Positions 43,387 to 54,095 of a stretch of DNA of 64,000 nucleotides are shown one piece after another. Positions within the stretch are counted from its first letter, which is position 1. The number at the start of each line of letters is the position of its first letter. The stretch spans positions 6,014,001 to 6,078,000 of the forward strand of contig NW_024465777.1 in the NCBI RefSeq assembly GCF_017591425.1, read 5' to 3'. Source of the stretch: Ochotona curzoniae. Taxonomy: Eukaryota; Chordata; Mammalia; Lagomorpha; Ochotonidae. Made by a program: the position numbers and the translations under genes. A model generated the notes under the pieces. It did not search any database. It was not told the origin of the DNA and was given only the letters and a program-made list of their open reading frames with translations.

Positions 43387-43432
43387 ATGGGGCAAGCTGA
43401 TGTCTCCAGACCGGTAAATCCAGATGCAGTTG
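43387..43432 (+). CDS. PHACTR4: PHACTR4 alternative first coding exon, MGQADVS isoform
   Basis: The ATG at 43387 opens MGQADVSRPVNPDAV and then one base (G, 43432) of a split codon before the donor GTGAGT. The splice phase is the same as in the MEDPF exon, so either can join the exon at 63932. An alternative PHACTR4 isoform with this start is known from other mammals, as I recall it. An in-frame TGA at 43363-43365 lies just upstream, so the start is well defined. MG at positions 1-2 could suit N-myristoylation (MGQADVS: glycine at 2, serine at 7 rather than 6, so uncertain). The 5' boundary is unclear: it may be a true first exon with its own promoter, but acceptor-like AGs after T-rich runs occur at about 43275 and 43346. 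The exon lies in the longest SINE-free part of the window. Confidence 0.83.
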
Positions 43433-43438
43433 GTGAGT

Positions 43439-44599
43439 AATAGAAGGCAGAGAAACAAGGTCTTGACAGAGGCAAGGCAAGTTTACAGGTGAATCTGAGT
43501 ATTTTATAAGAGTTTGGATGTAAGAGTTTTCATGTTCATGACTTTGGAATGTTTGCTAGTTTGTGAAGAATGAATTGAAAACTTAATTATTTCAGGTGCA
43601 TTAATATGCCATTCACAGTTTTGTTTGACTTGACTTGTAATTTTACATGTAAGGTTACATGAGCTTTTAAGTTGTTGCCCTTGTAGAAGATGAGTACTAC
43701 GAGGACTCTTGTTTATAATTCAAAGGCACTTTACTAATAATTTACTGAATTTGGGCAACTGCTAAATACATGGTGTTGAACTAGAACTGTTGACTTCATA
43801 AATAGTGCCATTTTTAGGAATTGACTTAACCTTTTAGATTTGGATGTGTATTTTCCTCATTTTCCAGCAGTCTCAGGATTCTTCCATTATGCTGGTGGTT
43901 CCGTTCTCATACGGCAACACTTCGACAGAAACTCTTTTGAAGTCAGTGCTTTTATTTGTCATGAATAGCCAGAGACCAAACTGATGACTATGCATATAGC
44001 TCATTTTCTTAACCTCATAGGGACTTATATAATAGGGTCACAAATTAAGAGAAAAATCGTTTTAAAAGGATATTCATTACAGGGTTGCTAAATATGTGCA
44101 AGGCAGAGGAAAACCTCTGAATCATTGCTGATTGTACAACTGTTTAAGAGAAAGATTTAGACATTCTCTTTGATTCATGAAGCTGCAGAAAACCTGTTCA
44201 GACCTAAACTGTTTTCTTTTCTCTTTAATAAAAATATATGTATATAGGTGACTTTCAAGGAAAGTTTATAAGTATTGCTCCTAACTATCTCATGATTGAA
44301 TGTGATACATTTCTTTATAGTAGTATTTTTACCTGAAATGTTCCCAGGTAAAATATTTACAAAAATAGGTAAAATATATGCAAAAATATTTTTTCTTATG
44401 TTACACAAACTGGGGTGCTTGCACCACAGAATGAGTCATTCAGCAATAGATTTGTAGAACTGAAGTCAAGGATTAATTCCATTTATTTGTATCAGCACAG
44501 CTAGATTTTTACTGGTTAAGTAATTTACTTTTTTTTTTCTTTTTTTAAGTAAGATGTTTCAAATAGGAAAGGTATATAGGAAACATAAAGAGCTCTCTG
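43439..44599. other. SINE-free intron downstream of the alternative exon
   Basis: A+T-rich, with no repeat recognised. AAAATATATGTATATAGG near 44230 and a GCAAAAATATTTTTTC run near 44381. Confidence 0.5.
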
Positions 44600-44885
44600 G
44601 GACCACTGTCCAGCTAGCAGAATAAAATCTAGAACATGCTGCTTGGAACTCCCCGTTTCCTGGTTCGAGTTCTTGTTCTGCTTTCCATTCCAAGCTTCCA
44701 CTGACACACACCCTGGGAGGCAGCAGGTCATGCTCAAGTACTTGGGTTCCTGCCACCCACATAGGTAACCAGGATGGAGGCTCTGACTCCTGACATCACC
44801 CTGGCCCACCCTGGGGAATGGACCAACCACTGAGAGATTGACCTCTGTCTCTTTCTGTCTTTCTCTGCTGCTGCCAAAGCAGGTT
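44600..44885 (+). mobile_element. Old CSINE, sense
   Basis: AAGCTTCCACTGACACACACCC, TGGGTTCCTGCCACCC, CACCCTGGCCCACC, CTCTGTCTCTTTCTG. It ends the SINE-free zone. Confidence 0.65.
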
Positions 44886-45434
44886 CTGAGGAAAATGCAC
44901 ATCAGATTACAACAGCAAAAGGAAACAGATGAAGCCTTGTTTGTGTATAAATATAAGAAATAAATGCTCCACCCGTGTCCCAGTGTGGCATCCCATTGTG
45001 GTCTACTAAATACTCCTGTGGTTTCTACTTCACTAAGATTAATTCCTCCTTAACAAATAGAGACATGCTAGACTTTTTTATATGTGATACGGAAACAAAA
45101 GGACAGTGAAAGACAAGCAACTTAATGATGAGTGGTGGTATTTTATTTTTTTCAAGTCTTTCTAATATCTAGACTATTTGCAAAATTTCTTGAGTAAATA
45201 CATTTTGATAATTTTTAACTTTTAAATAAGAATCACAGAATCAAATTAATCAAATACTTGCCGAACAGTAATCCTGATAAAATCATTTTGTAGGAAAAAC
45301 AGAAATCACTCAGAAACCTAACAAAAGTTTCTGTGTTCTGTCTGGTGTTAACTTTGGGATTTTATTACCTAGATAATCAGTGGCTGACTGTGCTTAGTTT
45401 TCATGTATTAATTCCATTATTATACATTCATAAT
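44886..45434. other. Unique A+T-rich intron
   Basis: Nothing recognised. Confidence 0.45.
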
Positions 45435-45443
45435 TCATGATAT

Positions 45444-45768
45444 TTTTTTTAAAGATTTATTTTATTTTTTATTGGAAAGGCGGATATACAGAGAGGAGAG
45501 ACAGAGAGAAAGATATTCAGTCTGATGATTCACTCCCCAAGTGAGCGCAACGGTTGATGCTATGCCGATCTGAAGCCAGGAGCCTCTTCCAGGTCTCCCA
45601 CGCGGGTGCAGGGTCCCAAAGCCTTGGGCCGTCCTCGACTGCTTTCCCAGGCCACAGGCAGGGAGCTGGAAGGGAAGCGGGGGGCCACCGGGATTAGAAC
45701 CGGCGCCCATATGGGATCCCGGGCGTGCAAGGCGAGGACCTTAACCACTGCGCCACCGCGCCAGGCCC
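45444..45768 (-). mobile_element. Young CSINE, antisense, full length with TSD
   Basis: TCATGATAT at 45435-45443 and 45769-45777. Many CpGs survive (CGCCACCGCGCC head, GGCGCCCATATGG), so it is one of the youngest copies. Confidence 0.96.
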
Positions 45769-45830
45769 TCATGATATGTTTTATCTGGGTAGATGAAAAC
45801 CAGATTATAAAGCCTTAACCCTGATAACTG

Positions 45831-46131
45831 GGCCTGCACTGTGGTGTGGCAAGTTAAGCCGCTGCCTGTAATGCTGTCATCCCAAAGGGACGCTAGTTTG
45901 CGTTCCAGTTGCTCCACTCTGATCCAGCTCCTTACTGGTGGCCCAGGAAGGCAGCAAAGGATGGCCCAAGTATCTAGGCCCCAGCCATTCATGCAGAAGA
46001 CCCACAGGAAGTTCCTGGCTTCAGTCTCGCCACACCCTGTCCCTTGCAGCAATTGGAGAATGAACCAGCGGGTAGAGTTTCTCTCTTTCTCTGATTATGG
46101 CTTTCAAATAGATAAGTCTCCTTTTAAAAAT
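45831..46131 (+). mobile_element. Old CSINE, sense
   Basis: GGGCCTGCACTGTGGTGTGG head, GGTGGCCCAGGAAGGCAGC, tail GGCTTTCAAATAGATAAG. Confidence 0.82.
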
Positions 46132-46339
46132 TGGTAACTTTGAAGACTATAGCATTCCCTTAAACATTTATCAAATGCAATAGTATCTTAATGAGATCTT
46201 AATATTCAGTGAACAACTCTTTGAAAAGTCTTATTAGATTAGAAGGATAAATGTACAAAATAAATTCAACTTTTAATGGTTTACTGTTCTAGGTTTTTAA
46301 CATAGCATTTAGTTTTGAACTTTGAAATTAGTGGAGATA

Positions 46340-46502
46340 GCCACCCACATGGAATACCTTGATGAAGCTCCTAGCCCCTGGCTTGAGCTTGGGCTTGGAC
46401 CGTGCTAGCTGATCCAGCCATCTGGGAGTGAACTAGTAGGTGGAAGAAATCTCTCTCTCTCTCTCTCTGTAACTCTTTCAAGTAAATACATATGTCTCAA
46501 AG
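46340..46502 (+). mobile_element. Old CSINE 3' half, sense
   Basis: From CACCCACATGGAATACC to (TC)n at about 46448-46467 and CAAGTAAATACATATG. The 5' half is absent. Confidence 0.7.
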
Positions 46503-46896
46503 AAATAAAAAGAAATGAATATGGTATTAGATTTGTTACATCTAGCAATGCAGAACATGTGAATTAATATATTGAATTGATTTCTGATTATTTTCAAGGC
46601 AACTGTGAATGACATAGAGGACCTGGTAGCTATAATTCAAATCTATATATTTATATATTATATAATTAAGCCAATAATTAAAACATTTCATAAATTTGAG
46701 ATCTAACATTTGGAATTAAGGCATGCTTTTTTTTTTCCAAGTTCATTGACTCCTTTGACTAATGGTAGACATCTTGAGCTGTTAGAGAAGAGTCTGCTTT
46801 CAAATACATAAGCTTTGGCAGAAGAGCTGTAGGCTCCTCTGTGAGACATATCGGTATCCAAGCAGAGTTAGTATGCTTCTTAAAACTAGTGGACTG
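46503..46896. other. A+T-rich unique intron
   Basis: AT palindromic run ATATATTTATATATTATATAATTA near 46645. No exon. Confidence 0.45.
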
Positions 46897-47034
46897 ATTT
46901 GAGTATGAGGAGGATCTTCAAAAAGTTTGTAGAAAATGCATGACATGAAAAACCTGTGTGTGGATTTTAAAAATGTTTGCACCAAAATAATTGCCTTTGA
47001 ATTCCATTTTTTTATGAACTTTCCTCATATCTGA
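46897..47034. mobile_element. Candidate short inverted-repeat DNA element
   Basis: The left end TATGAGGAGGATCTTCAAAAAG and the right end, reversed, TATGAGGAAAGTTC share TATGAGGA and an AAGTTYRTA-like core. The ~138-bp size suits a mariner-type MITE. No transposase and no clear TA duplication. Confidence 0.4.
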
Positions 47035-47121
47035 ATGAAAAATAGGAGTTTATGTTGTGGTATCACTTTATGGAAATAAGCAGTTGTCCTCATCAATTTG
47101 TAGAAAAAAAAAGTTACCCAT

Positions 47122-47417
47122 GGGACTGAAGCTGTGGGGCAGCACGTTGAGCTGCCACTTGCAACACTGGCAACCCTCTCTGAGCAGTAGTTAAGTTTTG
47201 ACTCCTGCTTCTGGTCCAGCTACCTGCTGATACACACAGCAGAGGATGGCTCAAGTAGTTCCATGTGAGAGACCAGAATGAAATTCCTTGCGCCTGGCTT
47301 TGACTTGACCCAGACTTGGTTGTTGCTGCTCTGTCTGATAGAAGATACCTTTCTCGTTCTCCTTCTTTCTGCCACTCTGCCTTTCACATAAATAAAACGA
47401 ATCTTTTTTAAAGTTTT
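47122..47417 (+). mobile_element. Old CSINE, sense
   Basis: GGGACTGAAGCTGTGGGGC head, ACCTGCTGATACACACAGC, tail CTGCCTTTCACATAAATAAAAC. Confidence 0.75.
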
Positions 47418-47824
47418 TTTTTTTAAGACAATGGTGCTTAAAAAAGGAGATTGTTCACAGGAGAAGTCTGTTGACTTGGATAAAGCTTTCAAATAAAACA
47501 GTGATTAGGATAAAAATTGTAAGTGGTGGAATCCTTTCCCATGTATAATGTTAAAACAACCAGTAAGTGAACAAGTGTCTTAAAACTAGGCACGAAACCA
47601 AAGAATCTTAATAAGCTCTGTCCAACCGTTTAGAACATTTCTTCTCTCTCTTCCATTCCCCTCTAGGTTTTTATTTTCATGTTATGCCTCCTCATTTAGT
47701 TTTTATTCATTAGCTTCTTCTCTTCACCTACTCCCTCCTTTTGCTTTTCATAGGAATTTATTACTTTTTTTTAAAATACTGAGAAAAATAATAATAAATA
47801 AAATAAAAAACAAACAAAAAATGC
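47418..47824. other. Unique intron ending in an A-rich run
   Basis: AATAATAATAAATAAAATAAAA and CAAACAAAAAATG near 47785-47822; otherwise unremarkable. Confidence 0.45.
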
Positions 47825-48083
47825 TGGGACCAGCACAATGGCTCAATTAGATAAGCCTTTGCCTGAAACTGCTGCAGTCCCATATGGGTGCTGGTTTGTG
47901 TTTCTGCTGTTCCATTTACCATCCGGCTTGCAGCTTGGGAAAGCAGTGGAGGAATGCCCAAAGCCTTTGAGCTCTGGAGCACCCGGAGGAAACTCCTGGT
48001 TCTTGGCTTCATTTCAGCTCAGCTCTGGATGCTGAGACCTTGGGGAGTGAACCAGCGGGTGGAAGATCTTACTATTTTTTAAT
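47825..48083 (+). mobile_element. CSINE, sense, 3'-truncated
   Basis: GGGACCAGCACAATGGCTC head to GGTGGAAGATCTTAC. The CTGACTTT tail block is replaced by TATTTTTTAATAC. Confidence 0.8.
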
Positions 48084-48375
48084 ACAATGTTTTTTTTCTT
48101 TCCTGCATTCACTTTCCATCACCATTTGATTGATTTTGCTCTGAAATGTATTGCTGTAGACTCTTATCCTCTTGATAATGAAGCACTTAGGGAAAGATGA
48201 TAGGAAAAACCCTTCAGAGGCACAGTCCTAAGGAATTGCTAAATGAGTTAAATTTAATGTAACCTCAAAGCAGTGGTAAAGGGATAAGTCCCAGATAGGC
48301 CAAGTAAAACTAAATTTAGAGCTTTGGAGAAAAACACTTAGTAGTATTTAGTCATCAGAATGATCAGACATTTCT

Positions 48376-48687
48376 TTTTTTTTGTTGTTTTGTTTTATTG
48401 GAAAGGCAGATATTCAGAAAGGAGAGACAGAGAGGAAGACCTTCCGTCCGATGGTTCACCCCCCAAGCGGCTGCAATGGCTGGAGCTGAGCCAATCTGAA
48501 GTCAGGAGCTTCTACTGGGTCTCCCACGCAGGGTCCCAAAGTCTTGGGTCATCCTCAACTGCTTTCCCAGGCCACAGGCTGGGAGTTGGATGGGAAGTGG
48601 AACTGCCGGGAAATGAACAAGTGCCCATATGGAATCCCAGTGTGTTCAAGGCAAGGACCTTAACCACTATGTTATCGTGCCAGGTCC
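48376..48687 (-). mobile_element. CSINE, antisense, full length
   Basis: TTTTTTTGTTGTTTTGTTTTATTGG tail, head TTATCGTGCCAGGTCC. CAGACA-ATTTCTT words flank both ends, approximately duplicated. Confidence 0.9.
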
Positions 48688-49836
48688 AGACACATTTCTT
48701 ATTATTAGATTTCTCTGGGTCTAATAATATTGCTTTGTTCTGAGAAAAAGGGAGCAATTATGCTTTTCCCCTGTCATCCAAGATTCTGGAGAAGGTGACA
48801 GTCTGACAATCTCTCAAGGCCTCCTTAAGAGATGATCTGTTGTGACCAAAGTTGGAATGCCAACTAAAAATAATGGACCCTTCTCACTGCTCCCTTGGGC
48901 TTTCTGGATACCCTGTTATCATAACCGTGTATTTCTTTCTGCTTGGAGGTAAACTTTGGAAGCTTCAGGAGGGTTTTTTTGTTGTTGTTGTTTTCCCTTT
49001 AAGTGACAGTAGCTTATATTCTAGCTTCTCACTGTAAACATTTGCTCTCAACCTGGAATTACAATAAAATTGTGCATATCAAGTTGTGAAATTAGAAGTA
49101 GCATCACTTCTTGACACAGTCATAGTGGAAGTCCTTAGTTTTCCCAAGGCGGACTGTCGAACCTGACTGTATCTCCAAGGGTAGGAGGAGACTCTCCTTT
49201 TGTCCCCTAACTGTCTTCACTTGAATGCTTCACCCAGTTCTTTCCTGAGGATCAGAGCTATGCAGGATTTCCACAGGCAGTTACAGGTCTTTATAGAAAA
49301 AGCCTGTTTGCCTTCCGAAATTTTGTTGCATTTTCTGACCCAGTCCTTTAAATCGAATAATAATCCTGTTCTAGAAAGCAAAATTGAATACATATAGTAA
49401 AATAGCTACCATAAATTAGTGTTCTTCATTTGTAATGCCATGAAAACAACCGTGCGACAGCAAGCTCTATTTCCAGCAGGGTGACATAAAGTATACTAGA
49501 CAAGCAAAACTATTAGGTTACAAAGATACTTGGTACTTCTGGATACTGAAGTATGTATCTTGTTAAGCAAAATAAACAGTTTTAGCTTTCCACAAATAGC
49601 TGCCTACATAAAATTTTGTGAGTTAAATGGAATAACTGTACAGTATAAGTCTAAACCTCTTTTACAGCCTGATAAAATATAAAGGACAGACATAGAATTC
49701 ACACAGACCCATTCATGTTATCACTTAGCACCAGGCCTGCTGCAGAGTAGCGAGTAATAGTAATGGAAAACTCAGTGTTCTGTGGATTCCAGCAGTCTGT
49801 ATTATTCTTACCATTCAACGTGTGTGATGATGAGTT
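48688..49836. other. Unique intron
   Basis: 1.15 kb without SINEs. (GTT)n near 48979. The frame at 49200-49397 lacks splice signals in phase. Confidence 0.5.
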
Positions 49837-50164
49837 TTTTTTTCTAAGATTTATTTATTTTTTATTGGAAAGGCAGATTTACAGAGAAGAGAAACAGAGA
49901 GGAAGATCTTCTGTCCAGTGATTCACTCCCCAAGTAAACACAACAGCCAGAGCTGCACCAATCCAAAACCAGGAGCCAGGCGCTTCATTCAGGTCTCCCA
50001 CGCGGGTGCAGGATCCCAAAGCACTGGGCCGTCCTTGACAGGGACACAGACACAGACAGGTAGCTGGATGGGAAGCGGGGCCGCTGGGAAACGAACCTGC
50101 ATCCATATGGGATCCTGGCACATTCAAGACTAGAACCTTAACCACTACACTATCGCATCGGGCC
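49837..50164 (-). mobile_element. CSINE, antisense
   Basis: The TTTCTAAGATTTATTTATTTTTTATTGG region shows the tail. GACAGGGACACAGACACAGACAGG replaces the usual TGCTTTCCCAGGCC block, a local rearrangement. Head CTATCGCATCGGGCCC. Confidence 0.9.
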
Positions 50165-50183
50165 CAATGATGAATTTGATTTA

Positions 50184-50484
50184 TTTTTTTTTTTTAAAGA
50201 TTTGGTTATTTCTATTGGAAAGTCAGATTTACGGAGTGAAGGAGAGACAGAAAGAAAGATCTTTCATCTGCTTCACTCCCTAAGTGGCCACAAGGGCCAG
50301 AGCTTAGCCAATACGAAGCCAGGAGCCAAGAGCTTCTTCTGGATTTCCCACACAGGTGCAGAGTCCCAAGGCTTTGGGCCATCCTCCACTGTTTTCCTGG
50401 GCCAGAAGCAGGGAACTAGAAGAGAAGTGGAGCAGCCGGTGTGCAAGGCGTGGACTTTAGCCACTAAGCTACCGTGCCAAGCCC
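50184..50484 (-). mobile_element. CSINE, antisense, with internal deletion
   Basis: Runs from T12 to AAGCCCAAAG. The B-box region is missing: GGAGCAGCCG joins directly to GTGTGCAAGGCG. Confidence 0.88.
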
Positions 50485-50702
50485 AAAGAATTAGTTTTAA
50501 ATTTGGTACTAACATGAACACAATCTTTGGTCTAGGACACACTCTTTAATCTTGTCCCATCCCTGATGTCCAAAAAATTATAGAGCTTGAATATGTTTAA
50601 ACAGTACCTCATTTTAAAGTACTTTATCTATAAATTAAAATTTTAAGTCATTCCTGAAATTCAAATAAAAAAACTGAATTTGAACTTCAAAACTTTAATT
50701 AA

Positions 50703-51017
50703 GTGGCATAGTAGCCTAGCAGCTAAAGTCCTCACCTTGCATGAGCCAGGATCCCATATGGGTGTCGGTTCTAATCCTGGTGGCCCCACTTCCCATCCAG
50801 CTCCTTGCCTGTGGCCTGGGAAAGCAATCAAGGACGGCCCAAAGCCCTGGGATCCTGCACCCGTGTGGGAGACCTGAAAGAGGCTCTGGGCTCCTGGCTT
50901 CAGATACGCTCAGCTCTGGCCGTTGTGGTCATTTGGGAAGTGAGTCAGCGCAGACGAAAGATTTTCCTCTCTGTATATCTGACTTTCCAATAAAAATAAA
51001 ATAAATCTTTAAAAAAA
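50703..51017 (+). mobile_element. CSINE, sense, slightly 5'-truncated, with perfect TSD
   Basis: AAAACTTTAATTAA at 50689-50702 and 51018-51031. The first bases GGGCCCAGC are absent and the copy starts GTGGCATAGTAGCC. Confidence 0.95.
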
Positions 51018-51987
51018 AAAACTTTAATTAAATGTTGACCAGGAAAAATCTGGTGGACAAAAAAACTGTTAAACTGTGTCCCATAAATAAAAAACGAACC
51101 TGTGCTGTGCGAGTTGCTACACCTTGACATGAGAGAGTAAGCAGTGCAAACACCAGCACCTATTTCGGGGTACTACTCAAACAGGAAACTCCAAACTGTA
51201 ATTTGGTCCCTTATCTTCCTTTTCCCAACCTCCACCCCCTCCAGAAAACACCAAGCCTCACTACTCTGTGACATGCCTGCCCAGTGACCTGTACCTGCAT
51301 GACTCAAAGAAAAGATATTTTCTTTGAGCACATAGTTATTTTTTCTTTAATATTGTTTACAGAGTGGAGAGGGATGCACGCCCATGTGGGCCTCTGATTT
51401 GGATAGGGAGAGTCAGGTTTACAGGAGGGTGGGTGGGACATACATTTCAGTCTTTTTTTTTTTTTTTCTCCTGTGTCCTTGGGGGTGGAAGGGAAGTGGC
51501 TGCTCCTTGTATCAAATTGTACCAACAGCTGGGGATAGGGGATGGTCACCTTAGTGACCTCAGTGTGGGAATAGTGTTCTGAAGGTGTTACTTGAGTGGT
51601 TTTGATGGTTCTGAGAAGTTGCTGGTTTTGTTACTCCAAGGTTGAGAAAAATCTTTCTAAGATCTGTTGGTTGACGAAGTCCATCTTAGTGCATCCCCAG
51701 GTGCAGGAATATGGTATAAAGCTTGACAAGGAAAATCATCCAATTTGTTCTACTTTCCATCTGCTGACAAGGCATTTGACATCACCTCCTGATGTAGAAC
51801 AGCTGGGCATCGTGTCCCTGTGTGCATCTGGACATGCTGTTCTCTGCACAAGCATCAGCGACTCAGGAGACCCAGTCCTGACACATGGCACTTGAAGATT
51901 GGAGCACACATCCTGTGATTTTTTTCATGGTAGTCAGGGTCTGTGTCCAATGTTCTAGTTGGGGAATCCCCCAAGAAACCTCGCCTA

Positions 51988-52295
51988 TGCGCAATGGCTC
52001 AGTTTCTATATCCTTGCCTTGCATGTTCTGGGATCCCATATGGGTGCTGGTTCATGTCCCGGCTGCTCCACTTCCTATCCAACTCCCTGCTTGTGGCCAG
52101 GATATGCAGTAGAGGACCTGTGTGGGGGACCCAGAAGAAACTCCTGCTACTTGGCCTCAGATCAACTCAGTTCTGGTCATCGTGGCCACTTCAGGTTTGA
52201 ACCAGTGGATGCAGGATCTTTGTCTCTGTTATCTCCTCTCTGTAGATCTGCATTTCCAGTACAAATAATAAAATAATGCTTTGAAAAGAAAAGAA
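51988..52295 (+). mobile_element. CSINE, sense, inside copy C, with TSD
   Basis: AAGAAACCTCGCCTA (51973-51987) matches AAGAAACCTCACCTA (52296-52310). The tail ends (AAAAG)n. Confidence 0.93.
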
Positions 52296-52439
52296 AAGAA
52301 ACCTCACCTAGGGTGACTTCAAACTTGACTCTTGTGTACACCATTGAGTGCAGGATCAAGCGTTGTCTGTCACCTTCACCAGCCAACGCACATACCAGTG
52401 GAGGCACCTGTTGGCTAGTTCTACCGTATCTCATGTAAA

Positions 52440-52745
52440 CTGACAGGTGCTGCAACCCAGCTTGGCCAGCCCACCACAAACCTGGTCCTCACATAAACCA
52501 ACGGATGCAGAGCCCAATGACCCCCACCAGGCCTGCCTCCAGCCCCGGTTTTGGGATTTTTTCATATGCCAGGTTCTGCTATGGCCTAGCCAAGCCCAGC
52601 CTGGCTCTTCATGCATACCCATAGGTGCTGCAGTTTAGCTCAGCACAGCTCAGCCCAACCTGCCACCACACCCACCCCTCACATAAGCCTACAGGTACTG
52701 CTACCTTGTGCAGCCTGGCCCGTCCCCAGTTCTGGTCCTTGTGAG
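52440..52745. repeat. Degenerate ~60-bp array in copy C
   Basis: Anchors GACAGGTGCTGCAACCC (52442), CGGATGCAGAGCCC (52500), CCAGGTTCTGCTATGG (52568), ATAGGTGCTGCAGTTTAG (52621) and ACAGGTACTGCTACC (52690). Spacers are C-rich with GCCYARCCYGGC words, as in the array at 11280-12120. Confidence 0.6.
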
Positions 52746-53016
52746 CCACATGGCATTAAAACTATAGCCTGCATTCTACATATTATTCCTGGAAAACTAT
52801 CTTTTCTTGGTACTAACAAAAAGCAGATTCCTAGACCCCTTTTAAATGACTACTTTAAGTAAAAGTGGTGGAATATCCAAATGTTACTTAAAACCTATAT
52901 TCTGTCAAGTTGAAATATGAGGGAACCGATCATGAAATCAGATATTGTGAACAGAAGTTGAGGTACAAATTTATAAACTTAATGCTCAACTTTCTTTAAA
53001 AAAAAAAAAGAAAAAA

Positions 53017-53332
53017 AGGACTTATTTTTATTGGAATAGCAGATTTATAGAGAAGGAAAGACAAAGATTTTTCTATTTTTCTGATTCACTACCCAAGTGG
53101 CCGCAATGGCCGGAACTGAGCTGATCCGAAGCAAGGAACCAGCACCTTCCTCCATGTCTCCCATGTGTGTGCAAGGTCCCAAGGCTTTGGGTCATCCTCC
53201 ACTGTCCTCCCATGCCACAGCAGGGAGCTAGACAGGAAATGGACGAACCACAACTTGGTACAGGACCCACAGCCATATGGGATCCTGACACTTGACGGGG
53301 GAGGATTAGCCCATTGAGCCATTGTGCTAGGT
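53017..53332 (-). mobile_element. CSINE, antisense
   Basis: TTATTTTTATTGGAATAGCAG tail, AGTGGCCGCAATGGCCGG, head GAGCCATTGTGCTAGG. Confidence 0.9.
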
Positions 53333-53409
53333 TCACACTCATCTTCTCAGCCATTTTTAAAATGAGTATTAAACAAATTTGAGGAATAATTATATGATTT
53401 TTACAATTG

Positions 53410-53722
53410 TACTTATTTATCTGGCGGGGTGGGTGCAGGGGCGGGGGCTGAAGAAGACAAAGAGATAGGCCCACAGAGATAGATCATTCCATCTACAGAT
53501 GTGTTTCCCAAGTGCCTGTAACAGCTGAGGTGGAGCCAAGCTACATCCAGGAGCCTGGAACTCAATCTGGGTGATAGGAACCAAAAAACTGAAGCCATCA
53601 CTTCCTGTCTCCAGGGTGTGCACTGACAGGAAGCTAGACTCAGGAGTGGAGCTGGGACTCAAACTCAGGTACTCTGACATGGGATGCAGGTGTCTCAGGT
53701 GGTGTCTTAACCACCAGGTCTG
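53410..53722 (-). mobile_element. Old CSINE, antisense
   Basis: A G-rich run GGCGGGGTGGGTGCAGGGGC at the tail side, then ATCATTCCATCTAC, GGGATGCAGGTGTCTCAGG and CTTAACCACCAGGTC. Confidence 0.65.
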
Positions 53723-53807
53723 AATTCAGAATTGTAAATAATATATTAAGAAGCATACATATGGCCCTGGACACCATTCTGGTTATAATAACAACTATAT
53801 AATAGTG

Positions 53808-54095
53808 TAGGGGCAGGTGTTTGGCACCACTAATGAGGCCCCTGCATCTCTTATCAGAGAGCCTGGGTTTGAGTCCCATCTCTACTTGAGATTTCAGCTT
53901 CTCACTAATGTGCACTCTGGGAGGAGCACATTGTGACTCAAACACTTCCAGTCCTTATTTACCTGAGATCCAGACTGAGTTTTAGGCCCTTAGACTCAAC
54001 CAGGGTAAGTCCCAGCCTGTGGGGGAATTTGAGGATGAAACCAGCAGATGGAAAAGTCTTTGTGTCTCTGCCTTTAAAATAAAAGTGAAAATAAA
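53808..54095 (+). mobile_element. Old CSINE, sense
   Basis: GGGGCAGGTGTTTGGCACC head, B box GGTTTGAGTCCC, CTCTGGGAGGAGCACATTG, and tail CTGCCTTTAAAATAAAAG. Confidence 0.7.

Larger units (their letters stand above)
51338..52745 (-). mobile_element. Antisense LINE-type 3'-UTR retroelement, copy C, with CSINE inside
   Basis: T-rich left end, then ATTGTTTACAGAGTGGAGAGG, GGGTGGGTGGGACATAC, TTTTGATGGTTCTGAG, GTTGGTTGACGAAGTCC, and on through TGTGTGCATCTGGACATGC. It resumes after the SINE with GAAACCTCACC and then the array of ~55-69-bp units (52440-52745). Confidence 0.55.
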
